A DNA stretch of 64,000 nucleotides from an uncultured Flavonifractor sp. (GCF_944383115.1 NZ_CALWOJ010000002.1:1-64000), one strand, 5' to 3'; shown: positions 1 to 9,153, counted from the first letter of the stretch. Program-made: numbers and translations. Notes: generated from the sequence alone by a model not told the origin.

Positions 1-1
1 A

Positions 2-1492
2 ATCCCTGAGGATGACCCCCGCAACCCCGCTACCATCGCCGACAACGTGGGCGACAACGTGGGCGACGTGGCCGGCATGGGCGCTGACCTGTATGAGTCC
101 TACGTTGGTTCTATCCTGGCTACCTTTGCCCTGGGCGCCGCCGCTTATGCCACTGAAAATCTGACCTGGAACGCCATGCTGCTGCCCCTGGCCATCGCTG
201 TGGTGGGCGTGATCTGCTCCGTTCTGGGCAGCTTCCTGATCCGCACCAAGGAGAATGCCACTCAGAAGTCCCTGCTGGCCACCCTGCGTAAGGGTACCTA
301 CACCGCCGCTATTTTGGCTGCCATTGCCGCCGCCCCCATCACCTACTTTATCATGGGTTCCTGGGGTCCCTACATCTCCATCCTGGCTGGTCTGGTGGCC
401 GGCTGCGCCATCGGTTACTTCACCGAGTACTATACCTCCGACACCTACAAGCCCACTCAGGGCCTGGCCGACTCCACCGAGACCGGCGCCGCCACCACCA
501 TCATCGGCGGTATCTCCCTGGGTATGATGTCCACCGCCGCTCCTATCATCATCATCGGCATCGCCATCATTGTCTCCTTCCTGGCCTCCGGCGGCTCCCT
601 GACCACCGGCGGGGCGGAGTATGAGATTCTCTTCTCCAAGGGCCTGTACGGCATCGGCATCGCCGCTGTGGGCATGCTGTCCACCCTGGGCATCACCCTG
701 GCTACCGACGCCTACGGCCCTGTGGCCGACAACGCCGGCGGCATCGCCGAGATGAGCGGCCTGGGCGAGGAAGTGCGCAACCGCACCGACGCGCTGGACT
801 CCCTGGGCAACACCACCGCCGCTACCGGCAAAGGCTTCGCTATCGGCTCCGCCGCACTCACCGCTCTGGCTCTGCTGGTCTCCTATGTAGACGTGGTCAA
901 GGGCAAGCTGGATCACGCCATGGATCTGTCCCTTACCAACCCGGCTGTGCTGGTAGGACTCTTCATCGGCGCTATGCTCACCTTTATCTTTGCCGCCCTC
1001 ACCATGAGCGGCGTGCAGCGGGCTGCCCAGTCCATCGTGGTGGAAGTCCGCCGTCAGTTCCGTGAGATTTCCGGCATCATGGAGGGCAAGGCCGACCCCG
1101 ACTATGCCTCCTGCGTGGATCTGTGTACCAAGGGCGCTCTGCATGAGATGGTCATCCCCTCCCTGCTGGCTATCATCGTTCCCGTCATTACCGGCCTGAT
1201 CCTGGGTGCTGAGGCTGTGGTAGGCCTGCTGGGCGGCGTTACCGTCACCGGTTTCGTTGTGGCCGTATTCATGTCCAACGCCGGCGGTGCCTGGGACAAC
1301 GCCAAGAAGTACATTGAGGCCGGCCACCACGGCGGCAAGGGTTCCGACTGCCATAAGGCCGCCGTTATCGGCGACACTGTGGGCGACCCCTTCAAGGACA
1401 CCTCCGGTCCCTCTCTGAACATCCTGATCAAGCTTTGTTCTACCGTTTCCATCGTGTTCTCCGGCCTGATCACCACCATTCACCTGTTCTAA
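2..1492 (+). CDS. hppA: Membrane-bound K+-dependent pyrophosphatase, cation-pumping (5' end outside window)
   Basis: The open frame runs in from the window edge, so only the C-terminal ~496 residues are seen. It starts within the pyrophosphate-binding signature ([19 protein letters not shown]), which is diagnostic of membrane H+/Na+-translocating pyrophosphatases that split cytoplasmic PPi and export H+ or Na+. Many hydrophobic helices follow, and a second conserved acidic block ([15 protein letters not shown]) lies near the C-terminus. The motif [10 protein letters not shown] carries Ala at the site where K+-independent enzymes have Lys, so the enzyme should need K+ (family knowledge). Whether it pumps Na+ or H+ was not decided. 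An apparent GTG start at base 47 is inside the signature and is not the real start. Confidence 0.96.
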   Translation: MPEDDPRNPATIADNVGDNVGDVAGMGADLYESYVGSILATFALGAAAYATENLTWNAMLLPLAIAVVGVICSVLGSFLIRTKENATQKSLLATLRKGTYTAAILAAIAAAPITYFIMGSWGPYISILAGLVAGCAIGYFTEYYTSDTYKPTQGLADSTETGAATTIIGGISLGMMSTAAPIIIIGIAIIVSFLASGGSLTTGGAEYEILFSKGLYGIGIAAVGMLSTLGITLATDAYGPVADNAGGIAEMSGLGEEVRNRTDALDSLGNTTAATGKGFAIGSAALTALALLVSYVDVVKGKLDHAMDLSLTNPAVLVGLFIGAMLTFIFAALTMSGVQRAAQSIVVEVRRQFREISGIMEGKADPDYASCVDLCTKGALHEMVIPSLLAIIVPVITGLILGAEAVVGLLGGVTVTGFVVAVFMSNAGGAWDNAKKYIEAGHHGGKGSDCHKAAVIGDTVGDPFKDTSGPSLNILIKLCSTVSIVFSGLITTIHLF

Positions 1493-1500
1493 GAAACCAT

Positions 1501-1532
1501 AAAAAAAGGACGCCTAAAGGCGTCCTTTTTTT
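1501..1532. terminator. Bidirectional intrinsic terminator
   Basis: A 7-bp stem GGACGCC/GGCGTCC (1508-1514 with 1519-1525) with loop TAAA is flanked by seven A on the left and seven T on the right. It can therefore end both hppA (+) and the ABC exporter operon (-) that converge here. Confidence 0.93.
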
Positions 1533-1540
1533 ATGCTATT

Positions 1541-3343
1541 TCAGCTCAACTCAAACATCCCATGATACAACTGGTAGTATTCCCCCTGCTGAGCCAGCAG
1601 GTCTTCATGGCTGCCCCGCTCCACGATCCGCCCGTGTTCCAGCACCATGATGGCGTCGGCATTGCGGACGGTGGACAGCCGGTGGGCAATGACAAATACC
1701 GTGCGCCCCTCCATCAACTGATCCATGCCCTTCTCGATCAGGGCCTCGGTACGGGTGTCGATGGAGGAAGTGGCCTCATCCAGGATCAGCACCGGCGGGT
1801 CGGCCACCGCCGCCCGGGCAATGGCCAGCAGCTGCCGCTGGCCCTGGGACAGGTTGGCGCCGTCTGCCGTCACCATAGTCTCATATCCCTGGGGCAAGCG
1901 GCGGATGAAGGAATCGGCATTGGCAATTTTCGCCGCCTGCTCCACCTCCTCCATGGTGGCGTCCAGTTTACCAAAGCGAATGTTATCGGCAATGGTGCCG
2001 GTAAAGAGGTGGGTGTCCTGAAGCACCATGCCCAGGGATCGCCGCAGATCGTCTTTCCGGATGTCTTTCACGTCAATCCCGTCGTAGATCACCCGCCCCT
2101 TCTGCACGTCGTAGAAGCGGTTGATCAGATTGGTAATGGTGGTCTTTCCTGCGCCGGTGGACCCCACGAAGGCAATTTTCTGACCCGGTTTGGCAAAGAG
2201 GCTTATATCCTTCAGAATGGGGTGGCCGGCGTCATAGCCAAAGGTGACATCCTCGAAGCGAACGTCCCCACGCAGGGGCACCGCAGAGCCGTCCGGCTTG
2301 CGCCAAACCCAGCCTCCGTCCCGCTTCTCCATTCTCACCTGACCCTCATCCACCTCCGGCGGCTGGTCCATAGCCTCAAAAACCCGTTCGGCACCTGCCA
2401 GGGCAGCCAGCATAAAATTACTCTGCTGGGTGAACTGGTTGATGGGCAGGGCTGCCTGCCGCACAAAAACCAGATAGCTGGCCAGGCTGCCCACATCGGT
2501 CATGCCCCGCATGGCCATATAGCCCCCCAGTGCAGCCACAATGGCATAATTAAAATAGGAAATGCTTACCACCGCCGGGATCATGGTGGCGGCATAACCC
2601 TGCGCGCCGGTGCCCGCTTTGCGCAGGGACTCGTTCTTCTCCCGGAAACGGCGCAGATTCTCCTCTTCATGGTTGAATACCTTGACTAGCTTTTGCCCGG
2701 CCACCATCTCCTCAATATAGCCGTCCAGATCCCCCAGTGCCGCCTGCTGCTTGTTGTAGTAAGCTTTGCTCCGCTTCCCGCTGTAGCGGATGTAGAGGAA
2801 CATGACCACATAACACACCGCCACTACCAGAGTAAGCCGCCAGTTCAGGATAAAAAGCATGGTTAACGTACCGACCACCTGGATAAAACTCTGGATTACC
2901 ATGGCAAAGCTATTATTCAAAGCGTCCGAAATGGTATCCACATCGTTGGTAAAGTAACTCATCACATCGCCGTGGCGGCGTGTATCGAAAAAGTGCAGCG
3001 GCAGCTTCTGGAGATGGGCAAACAGATCCCGGCGGATATCAAAAAGCACCTTCTGGGCCGCCTTGACCATGGTCTGGGTATAACCCCAGGCGGCCAAAGC
3101 GCCTGCCAGATAGATGAGGGCAGTGAGGGCCACCCCTCGCAGCAGGGCTTCCACCCCCCCTGTTGCCAGGTTGTTGACCAATGGCCGGATCATATAGGTG
3201 CCCAGCAGGTTAGCTAACGCACTGATCGTAACCAGCACGGCCACTGCCAGCAGCAAAAACTTGTGCCGCCCCAGATAGGATAGGAGGGTACGCAGGGTAT
3301 AGCCCAAGTGTTTAGGTTTCCTGCTGCTGATCTGACGGGCCAT
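1541..3343 (-). CDS. Heterodimeric multidrug ABC exporter, catalytically complete half
   Basis: This is a 600-residue fused membrane and ATPase half-transporter. About six membrane helices occupy residues 30-310. The ATPase domain has Walker A GSTGAGKT (394-401), signature LSQGQ (498-502), Walker B VLILDE with the catalytic Glu (518-523) and an H-loop His (about 554). All catalytic residues are present, unlike the partner encoded just upstream, whose 3' end overlaps this gene by 32 bases. Together they should form an EfrCD/TM287-288-type export pump in the plasma membrane. The start is supported by a GGAGGGGAGGAAG ribosome site. Substrate unknown; drug or peptide export is inferred from the MarR-family neighbour. 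Confidence 0.93.
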   Translation of the reverse strand: MARQISSRKPKHLGYTLRTLLSYLGRHKFLLLAVAVLVTISALANLLGTYMIRPLVNNLATGGVEALLRGVALTALIYLAGALAAWGYTQTMVKAAQKVLFDIRRDLFAHLQKLPLHFFDTRRHGDVMSYFTNDVDTISDALNNSFAMVIQSFIQVVGTLTMLFILNWRLTLVVAVCYVVMFLYIRYSGKRSKAYYNKQQAALGDLDGYIEEMVAGQKLVKVFNHEEENLRRFREKNESLRKAGTGAQGYAATMIPAVVSISYFNYAIVAALGGYMAMRGMTDVGSLASYLVFVRQAALPINQFTQQSNFMLAALAGAERVFEAMDQPPEVDEGQVRMEKRDGGWVWRKPDGSAVPLRGDVRFEDVTFGYDAGHPILKDISLFAKPGQKIAFVGSTGAGKTTITNLINRFYDVQKGRVIYDGIDVKDIRKDDLRRSLGMVLQDTHLFTGTIADNIRFGKLDATMEEVEQAAKIANADSFIRRLPQGYETMVTADGANLSQGQRQLLAIARAAVADPPVLILDEATSSIDTRTEALIEKGMDQLMEGRTVFVIAHRLSTVRNADAIMVLEHGRIVERGSHEDLLAQQGEYYQLYHGMFELS

Positions 3344-5072
3344 CTTCCTCCCCTCCTTTCATCTGGGATGCGTAAATTTCCTGATATACGGGGTCCTGCG
3401 CCAATAGTTGTTGATGGGTACCGCAAGCGTGGATCTTACCGTCCTCCAGAATTACAATGAGGTCGGTATTCATCACCGAGGTGACCCGCTGGGCAATGAT
3501 AATTTTGGTCACACCGGTCAACCTGGCCAGAGCTTCTCGAATTTTGCCCTCAGTAGCGGTGTCCACTGCGCTGGTTGAATCATCAAAGATCAGAATCTTC
3601 GGCTTTTTCAGCAGGGCCCGGGCAATACATAACCGCTGCTTCTGTCCGCCGGAGACGTTGACGCCTCCCTGCCCCAGATCGGTATCCAGGCCCTCCGGCA
3701 TCCGCTCCAGAAACTCGTCTGCGCAAGCAGCCCGGCAGGCGTTCCACAGGGTCTCGTCATCCGCATTGGAGTCGCCCCATTGCAGATTCTCCCGGACGGT
3801 ACCGGAGAAAAGCACATTTTTCTGAAGCACAATGCTGACCGCGTCACGCAATACTGTCAGGTCATAGTCCTTTACGTCATGTCCCCCTACCCTGACTACA
3901 CCCTCAGTCGCGTCATACAGTCGCGGAATCAGCTGCACCAGTGTGGTCTTGGCCGATCCGGTGCCTCCCAGCACACCCACCGTTTGCCCTGCCCCAATGT
4001 GCAGACTCACTCCGGACAGGGCATACTCCCTGGCACGGGCGTGGTATTTGAAAGAGACCCCCTCAAATTCCACGCTACCGTCCGGCACCTCTTTGACAGG
4101 CTCCGGCGGATTAGTCAGAGCCGGTTCCTCATCCAGCACTTGAGCAATGCGGTGGGCGCTGGCCAGAGACCGGGTAAGCAGTAAAAAGACGTTGGAGATC
4201 ATCATAAAGGAGTTCATAACCTGGAGTACATAGCTGAGAAAACCGGTCAGTTCCCCCACCTGAAGGCTGCCGTCCAGGATCATACCACCGCCGAACCACA
4301 AAAGAAGTACGATTGCGGTATACATGGTGAACTGAAACGCCGGCAGATTGAATACAGCAATATGGAACGTCCGCTGACTGGTTTCCATCAGTTCCTCATT
4401 GACCTGCCGGAATTTCTCCTCCTCATATTCGCCGCGCACAAAAGCTTTTACCGCCCGGATGGCTGTCAGCCCCTCCTGCACCACGTTGTTAAGCCGGTCC
4501 ATGGCCCTCTGGAGTCTGCCGTACATGGGCGCCACTTTGCGCACCACAAAATAGAGAATAAGCCCCAGAATGGGGGCGGTCACTACAAAAATCATGGTTA
4601 GGCGTGCATTCATCCAAAAGGACAGGCCCAGACCCATCACCAGCATCACCGGACTGCGCACCAGGGGACGCAGCCCACCGTTGACGGCATTCTGGAGTAC
4701 CGTCACATCGGTAGTCATGCGGGTAACCAGGGAGGCGGTCTCAAAATGGTCCAGATTAGAGAAGGCATAACCCTGCACTTTCTCATATTGCGCCTCACGG
4801 ATCCGCGCGCCCCAGCCGTAGGCAGCCCGGGCGGCAAAGCGGGCATACAGCAAACCGGTAATCAGCGCCAGCAAGGCGCATCCACCCATCTGCAGTCCTT
4901 TTATTACAATGTAGTGCAGATCCCGGTTTTCCACACCCACGTCGATCAGATCCGCCATCAACACCGGTATCACCAGCTCAAACGCAGTCTCCACCAACAC
5001 CAAAAGCGATCCGATGAGCATGTCCCGCCGATACGGCCCCAGGTAGGACAGCAGGCGCCTGAGTTCATTCAC
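3312..5072 (-). CDS. Heterodimeric multidrug ABC exporter, half with degenerate ATPase site
   Basis: This is a 586-residue half-transporter with an N-terminal membrane domain (residues 15-300) and an ATPase domain. Walker A is GGTGSAKT (369-376) and the signature is VSGGQ (473-477). The residue after Walker B is Asp instead of Glu (ILIFDD, 493-498) and the H-loop His is replaced by Gln (AQRV, about 528). Asp and Gln at these two places are the hallmark of the non-catalytic site in heterodimeric ABC exporters (family knowledge). It starts with GTG behind GGAGGAGC, overlaps the MarR gene by 4 bases and its partner by 32 bases, so the three genes are translationally coupled. Confidence 0.93.
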   Translation of the reverse strand: MNELRRLLSYLGPYRRDMLIGSLLVLVETAFELVIPVLMADLIDVGVENRDLHYIVIKGLQMGGCALLALITGLLYARFAARAAYGWGARIREAQYEKVQGYAFSNLDHFETASLVTRMTTDVTVLQNAVNGGLRPLVRSPVMLVMGLGLSFWMNARLTMIFVVTAPILGLILYFVVRKVAPMYGRLQRAMDRLNNVVQEGLTAIRAVKAFVRGEYEEEKFRQVNEELMETSQRTFHIAVFNLPAFQFTMYTAIVLLLWFGGGMILDGSLQVGELTGFLSYVLQVMNSFMMISNVFLLLTRSLASAHRIAQVLDEEPALTNPPEPVKEVPDGSVEFEGVSFKYHARAREYALSGVSLHIGAGQTVGVLGGTGSAKTTLVQLIPRLYDATEGVVRVGGHDVKDYDLTVLRDAVSIVLQKNVLFSGTVRENLQWGDSNADDETLWNACRAACADEFLERMPEGLDTDLGQGGVNVSGGQKQRLCIARALLKKPKILIFDDSTSAVDTATEGKIREALARLTGVTKIIIAQRVTSVMNTDLIVILEDGKIHACGTHQQLLAQDPVYQEIYASQMKGGEEDGPSDQQQET

Positions 5073-5503
5073 GGCTGCTCCTCCTTCCCCGTTTTCAGGT
5101 TGCAGTATGCCCGGCTCAGATAATCGGCAAACTGCTCCCGCTCTTCAGGCGCAAAACCTGCCAGCATTTGCTCCTCCATTTGCCGGCAGCAGGCCTGCCA
5201 GGCATCGTAAGCCTGACGCCCGGCAGGGGTGATTTCCAGCCTGTCCCGGCGTTTGTCCTGCCCGTCCGCACTGCGGGTCACAAACCCGCCCTTTTGCAGA
5301 CTATCCAACATCCGACATACCGCAGCGGGATCAATCTCAAAGTAATCAGCCAGCCGCCGCTGAGAACTGGGGCCATGGCTGCTCAAATACCCCAGCAGTT
5401 TGGGCTGCCCTGTTCCCAGTCCCACCTGTGCCAGGCAGGGCCGCAACGCCCCCCGCTGAGCATGAAACGCCCGGTAGAGCAGCATATGGAACGATTTCTC
5501 CAT
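5069..5503 (-). CDS. MarR-family transcriptional regulator
   Basis: The 144-residue protein has the MarR layout: an N-terminal dimer helix, a winged helix near residues 40-100 (with YFEIDPAAVCRMLDSLQKGG as recognition region) and a C-terminal dimer helix. The ATG at 5503 is chosen over the in-frame TTG at 5518 because GGAGGGGAG lies just before it and would otherwise be inside the coding region. It is the first gene of an operon with the two ABC exporter halves and is preceded by two near-identical palindromes over its own transcription start, so it is very likely an autorepressor relieved by a ligand of the exporter (inference). Confidence 0.92.
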   Translation of the reverse strand: MEKSFHMLLYRAFHAQRGALRPCLAQVGLGTGQPKLLGYLSSHGPSSQRRLADYFEIDPAAVCRMLDSLQKGGFVTRSADGQDKRRDRLEITPAGRQAYDAWQACCRQMEEQMLAGFAPEEREQFADYLSRAYCNLKTGKEEQP

Positions 5504-5518
5504 CTCTCTCCCCTCCAA

Positions 5519-5573
5519 ATTGATATGTCAATCATTGATATATCAATTATAGTTCTAAGAAAATGCCTGTCAA
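5519..5573 (-). promoter_or_regulatory. marR-ABC operon promoter with two operators
   Basis: Read on the minus strand there is a consensus promoter: TTGACA (5568-5573), 16 bp, TATAAT (5546-5551). Downstream of the -10 lie two 14-bp sites 15 bp apart: ATTGATATATCAAT (5534-5547, perfect palindrome) and ATTGATATGTCAAT (5519-5532, one asymmetric pair). They cover the start of transcription, as expected for a MarR autorepressor. Confidence 0.88.
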
Positions 5574-5595
5574 GCCCTTGTCGCGGCCTTTCCAC

Positions 5596-5624
5596 TTGCA
5601 ACACGGCCCGCAACGTGGGATAAT
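5596..5624 (+). promoter_or_regulatory. Probable fbp promoter
   Basis: TTGCAA (5596-5601), 17 bp, GATAAT (5619-5624), about 35 bases before the fbp start and divergent from the marR promoter. Confidence 0.6.
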
Positions 5625-5658
5625 ATTACCACCCAATGCAAAAAAGGAGGCCCTCCCC

Positions 5659-7650
5659 ATGGAAGGTAAGAAAGCATACCGCCCGGAAAACCTGCACTAC
5701 CTGAAAATGCTGGCCCGACAGTACCCCAACGTCCAGGCCGCCAGCACCGAGATCATCAACCTCCACGCCATCCAGAACCTGCCCAAGGGTACCGAGCATT
5801 TTATCTCCGATGTCCACGGGGAGTATGAGGCCTTCCTCCATATCCTGAATTCGGCCTCCGGCGTGGTGCGGGAAAAGCTGGATTCCCTGTTTGCCACCAC
5901 CGTGTCCAAGGCCGACCTGGATCAGTTGGCCACCCTCATCTACTACCCCCAGGAAAAGCTGGAGGAGATCGAACGAGAGACCCCCGACATGCGGGAGTGG
6001 TACCGGATCACCTTCCATCGTCTGATTGAGATGTGCCGGCTGGTCAGTTCCAAATACACCAGATCCAAAGTCCGCAAAGCCATGCCGCCGGAGTACGCCT
6101 ACATCATTGATGAAATGATCCATACCCACTATGAGGATATGGACAAGCGGGACTATTACGAAAATATTATCTCCACCATTATCGACATCGACCGGGCCTC
6201 CAACTTCCTGGTGCAGCTGTGCGAACTCATCAAGCGTCTGGCCGTGGATCACCTCCACCTGGTGGGCGACATCTTCGACCGGGGCCCCCGTGCGGACATC
6301 ATTCTGGACTCTTTGATGGACTACCACAGCGTCGACATCCAGTGGGGCAACCACGACGTGCTGTGGATGGGGGCCGCCTCCGGCTCCCGCACCCTGGTGG
6401 CCACCGTGCTGGCCAACTCCCTGCGCTACAATAACCTGGAGGTCATCGAAACGGGCTACGGCATCTCCCTGCGCCCCCTGTCCGTGTTTGCCAACGAGGT
6501 GTATAAGGACTGCGACGTCCACTGTTTTGAGGTCAAGCTGACCGGTGAAGACGCCGCTCACTACACTGAAAAAGACAAGCTGCTGGCCGCCCGGATGCAC
6601 AAGGCCATCACCATCATCCTCTTCAAGCTGGAGGGTCAGAAACTGCTGCGCAATCCCTGCTTCGGCATGGCAGACCGGCTGCTGCTGGATAAGATCGACT
6701 ACGAGAATAAGTGTATCACTATCGACGGTACCACCTATCCCCTGAAGGATACCGACTTCCCCACCGTGGATCCCAACGATCCCTATACCCTCACCCAGGA
6801 GGAGAGCGCCCTCATCAATCAGCTGACCAGCTCCTTCCTCCACAGTGAAAAACTTCAGCGCCACGTCCGCTTCCTCTATTCCAAGGGCAGCCTGTACAAG
6901 ATCTACAACGGCAACCTGCTCTTCCACGGCTGCATTCCCATGACGGAAGACGGCCAGCTTCAGTCCTTCACCATCGGCGGCGTTACTCTGTCGGGCAAGG
7001 CTTTCCTGGACTATGCCGACACCAATGCCCGCCGTGCCTATTACAGTAAGCCTGGAACCGAGGAACGTGAGTTCGGTATGGACTTCCTTTGGTTCCTGTG
7101 GGCGGGCCGCAACAGCCCCATCTTTGGGCGGAACCGAATGACTACTTTTGAGCGGCGGCTCATTCTGGACGAGTCCACCTGGACCGAACCCAAAAATGCC
7201 TATTACCAGCTGTACAACGATCCCGCAGTCTGCGAATTCCTCCTCAGGCAGTTTGGGCTGGAGGGCCCTCACTGCCATATCATCAACGGCCACATCCCGG
7301 TGAAATCCAAAAAGGGCGAGAGTCCCATGAAGGCAGGCGGCAAGCTGCTGGTCATCGACGGCGGGTTCTGCAAGGCCTATCAGAAAACCACCGGCATTGC
7401 AGGCTATACCCTCATCTACAACTCCTCCTGCTTCCGGTTGGTCTCCCATGAACCCTTTGTGGGCAGGGCCAATGCCATTCGTGAGAATCAGGACATCGCT
7501 TCCACCTCTGTGGTATTCGAGCGGCTGGAGTCCCGGCTGAAAATTGCAGGCACCGACGTAGGCCGCCAACTCCAGGAGCAAATCGACGATCTGATGGCTC
7601 TGGTTCAGGCATTCCGCAGCGGCGAGATTGTAGAGGATCACAAGGATTAA
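5659..7650 (+). CDS. fbp: Fructose-1,6-bisphosphatase, class III
   Basis: This 663-residue enzyme removes the 1-phosphate from fructose 1,6-bisphosphate in gluconeogenesis. It has the calcineurin-like metal motifs of the Firmicute class III family: SDVHGE near residue 53, GDIFDRGPRAD near 205 and WGNHD near 230. The length fits the family (about 640-670). The start is placed at the ATG at 5659 because AAAAAAGGAGG lies 8 bases upstream; the open frame extends further 5' only by chance. It is transcribed alone, divergent from the marR-ABC operon. Confidence 0.96.
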   Translation: MEGKKAYRPENLHYLKMLARQYPNVQAASTEIINLHAIQNLPKGTEHFISDVHGEYEAFLHILNSASGVVREKLDSLFATTVSKADLDQLATLIYYPQEKLEEIERETPDMREWYRITFHRLIEMCRLVSSKYTRSKVRKAMPPEYAYIIDEMIHTHYEDMDKRDYYENIISTIIDIDRASNFLVQLCELIKRLAVDHLHLVGDIFDRGPRADIILDSLMDYHSVDIQWGNHDVLWMGAASGSRTLVATVLANSLRYNNLEVIETGYGISLRPLSVFANEVYKDCDVHCFEVKLTGEDAAHYTEKDKLLAARMHKAITIILFKLEGQKLLRNPCFGMADRLLLDKIDYENKCITIDGTTYPLKDTDFPTVDPNDPYTLTQEESALINQLTSSFLHSEKLQRHVRFLYSKGSLYKIYNGNLLFHGCIPMTEDGQLQSFTIGGVTLSGKAFLDYADTNARRAYYSKPGTEEREFGMDFLWFLWAGRNSPIFGRNRMTTFERRLILDESTWTEPKNAYYQLYNDPAVCEFLLRQFGLEGPHCHIINGHIPVKSKKGESPMKAGGKLLVIDGGFCKAYQKTTGIAGYTLIYNSSCFRLVSHEPFVGRANAIRENQDIASTSVVFERLESRLKIAGTDVGRQLQEQIDDLMALVQAFRSGEIVEDHKD

Positions 7651-7658
7651 TACACCGA

Positions 7659-7694
7659 CACAGGGGACGGCGTACTTGTACGGCGTCCCCTGTG
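7659..7694 (+). terminator. Strong hairpin after fbp
   Basis: A nearly perfect stem pairs CACAGGGGAC with GTCCCCTGTG and continues inward with one mismatch. There is no clear T-run after it, so it may be a weak terminator or an mRNA 3' stabiliser. Confidence 0.5.
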
Positions 7695-7717
7695 TCAATC
7701 TCAGGATGCTCGGGGGC

Positions 7718-7770
7718 TTGACGATCTCCCAACAGCCTGATATACTTTTACTAATTTAGTAAATTAGTAA
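7718..7770 (+). promoter_or_regulatory. Promoter with palindromic operator over +1
   Basis: TTGACG (7718-7723), 17 bp, TATACT (7741-7746) form a good sigma-A promoter. One base downstream begins a perfect inverted repeat with arms TTACTAATTTA (7748-7758) and TAAATTAGTAA (7760-7770) around a central G. It sits on the expected transcription start, so a repressor bound there would block the promoter. No regulator gene is adjacent. Confidence 0.75.
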
Positions 7771-7795
7771 TTTACTTATATTTTGGAGGTATACG

Positions 7796-8284
7796 ATGCG
7801 GATTCCAACCAATTTAAAGCACAAGCCTGTCTTTGTAGTTGAAGATTACGGCAACATTGATGGCCGTTACGCTTATGATACCGATGCCCAGGGTCTTAGC
7901 CTTGGTCTGGCGCAGTGGAATGACCGAGGCCGGGTAGACGTCTCTGCAAAAGTCTGGCGGCATACCGGTGAGAAGTGGTCCCGCCAGTCGGAAGAACTGC
8001 CCCTCCATCGTGTGCTGGATCTGGCTATCCTCACCTGTCGGGCGGTTCACTACATCCGGGAGGAGAGTTACCGCTACCCCGCCCTGTTTGACCCCGATCA
8101 TCCGCAAATTGATCGGGTGGGGCTTCAGGGCGATGCGATGACGGTGGCGGTATGTACGAAAAACGAGTGCATTGGCCAAGATATCGCCCTGTTCCGGGAC
8201 GCGCTGGCCCGGGACGGCGATCTGCTTGGCGAGCGGATGCAGACACTGGCCCGCCTGCTGGCTGAGTTAGGCTATCACGGCTGA
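7796..8284 (+). CDS. Uncharacterised conserved protein, DUF6530-like
   Basis: The 162-residue protein is soluble, with no signal peptide or membrane segment. From memory it resembles the DUF6530 family of gut Firmicutes; the family name is not certain and no function is known. The conserved-looking core is near residues 18-75 (VVEDYGNIDGRYAYDTDAQG, then AKVWRHTGEKWSRQSEE). TTTGGAGG lies 6 bases before the ATG. It is a single-gene unit controlled by the palindromic promoter described at 7718. Codon use looks like its neighbours. Confidence 0.75.
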   Translation: MRIPTNLKHKPVFVVEDYGNIDGRYAYDTDAQGLSLGLAQWNDRGRVDVSAKVWRHTGEKWSRQSEELPLHRVLDLAILTCRAVHYIREESYRYPALFDPDHPQIDRVGLQGDAMTVAVCTKNECIGQDIALFRDALARDGDLLGERMQTLARLLAELGYHG

Positions 8285-8304
8285 AGGCAGCAAGTTATCT
8301 TTTT

Positions 8305-8333
8305 TTGACAATTGTCTGGTAATTCGCTATACT
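8305..8333 (+). promoter_or_regulatory. Promoter of the YczE-like gene
   Basis: TTGACA (8305-8310), 17 bp, TATACT (8328-8333). A perfect 10-bp palindrome GACAATTGTC (8307-8316) overlaps the -35 box and could be a repressor site. The untranslated leader is about 95 bases; no known riboswitch was recognised in it. Confidence 0.72.
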
Positions 8334-8435
8334 GTTATAGGCTGTTTCAGCGGCGCCTCAATCTGTGCCCAGGAGCGTTTCCTCCGGCAGCGTAGATTTC
8401 TATTTGAGTCTGTTGGGAAAAGAGGTTCATACCAC

Positions 8436-9101
8436 ATGGTTTCTCACTATCCCCGCCGTTTGTTATGGGTCGTATTGGGAATGGTTGTCAGTGCAGTGGG
8501 CATTGTCATGATGCTTCAGGCCAATATCGGATTGGAGCCATGGAGCGTATTACAGCAGGGTATGGCTCAGACTTTCGGCATTACCTACGGTACCGCTTCC
8601 GTCATTGTCGGCGCCGCCGCCATCGGTGTTGCCATCCTTTTCGGAGAGGGCTTCGGCATCGGCACCATTCTGAATATCACCCTGTGCGCCATCTTTATTG
8701 ATTTCATGCTGGCCCACGGCTGGATGCCCCTGATGCAGAATCTGTTCTCCGGAACGCTGATGCTGCTGGGCGGGCTGGAGTTGTTGGCCATTGGTACCTG
8801 GCTTTATATGAAGGCGGCGCTGGGCGCCGGTCCGCGGGACTCTCTGATGGTAGCGTTGGCTCGAAAAAGCCACCATTCTGTCGGCCTCTGCCGGGCTCTG
8901 GTGGAGATCGGCGTGATTATCATCGGCTGGCTGCTGGGCGGACAGGTCGGCATCGGCACCGTGATCTCCGCCGTGGTACTGGGTACCCTTTTCAATTTGA
9001 ATTTTGCATTGTTTCGCTTTCGGGCCGCAGAGGTCCATCAGGAAAACCTGGCGGAAAGTATCCGCAATCTCACCAAACGCGGTACCACCACACGTTCATA
9101 A
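8436..9101 (+). CDS. YczE/YitT-like integral membrane protein
   Basis: The 221-residue protein has five or six hydrophobic segments and the small-residue-rich pattern of the YczE/YyaS/YitT group, for example the paired motifs IGLEPWSVLQQG (about 31-42) and LGAGPRDSLM (about 129-138). The two related halves suggest an internal duplication. Function in this family is unknown; YczE members sit by surfactin genes in Bacillus, but nothing comparable is here. AAAGAGG lies 9 bases before the ATG. Confidence 0.82.
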   Translation: MVSHYPRRLLWVVLGMVVSAVGIVMMLQANIGLEPWSVLQQGMAQTFGITYGTASVIVGAAAIGVAILFGEGFGIGTILNITLCAIFIDFMLAHGWMPLMQNLFSGTLMLLGGLELLAIGTWLYMKAALGAGPRDSLMVALARKSHHSVGLCRALVEIGVIIIGWLLGGQVGIGTVISAVVLGTLFNLNFALFRFRAAEVHQENLAESIRNLTKRGTTTRS

Positions 9102-9140
9102 AACAAGGCCTCCGTCCCGCGGGACGGAGGCCTTGTTTTA
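9100..9140. terminator. Bidirectional terminator
   Basis: A perfect 19-bp stem (9100-9118 with 9121-9139) with a 2-base loop begins AAAACAAGG and ends CCTTGTTTT. It separates the convergent YczE-like and radical SAM genes and can serve both. Confidence 0.92.
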
Positions 9141-9153
9141 TTATGTAGGTTTT

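Noticed and set aside
47..49. GTG as start of the pyrophosphatase
   Set aside because: It is inside the conserved PPi-binding signature and the frame continues to the window edge.
5626..7698. Minus-strand open frame of 690 codons
   Set aside because: Antisense of fbp, which has all metal motifs and a good ribosome site.
8334..8435. Riboswitch in the YczE-like leader
   Set aside because: About 100 bases of leader with some pairing, but no consensus of a known class was recognised.
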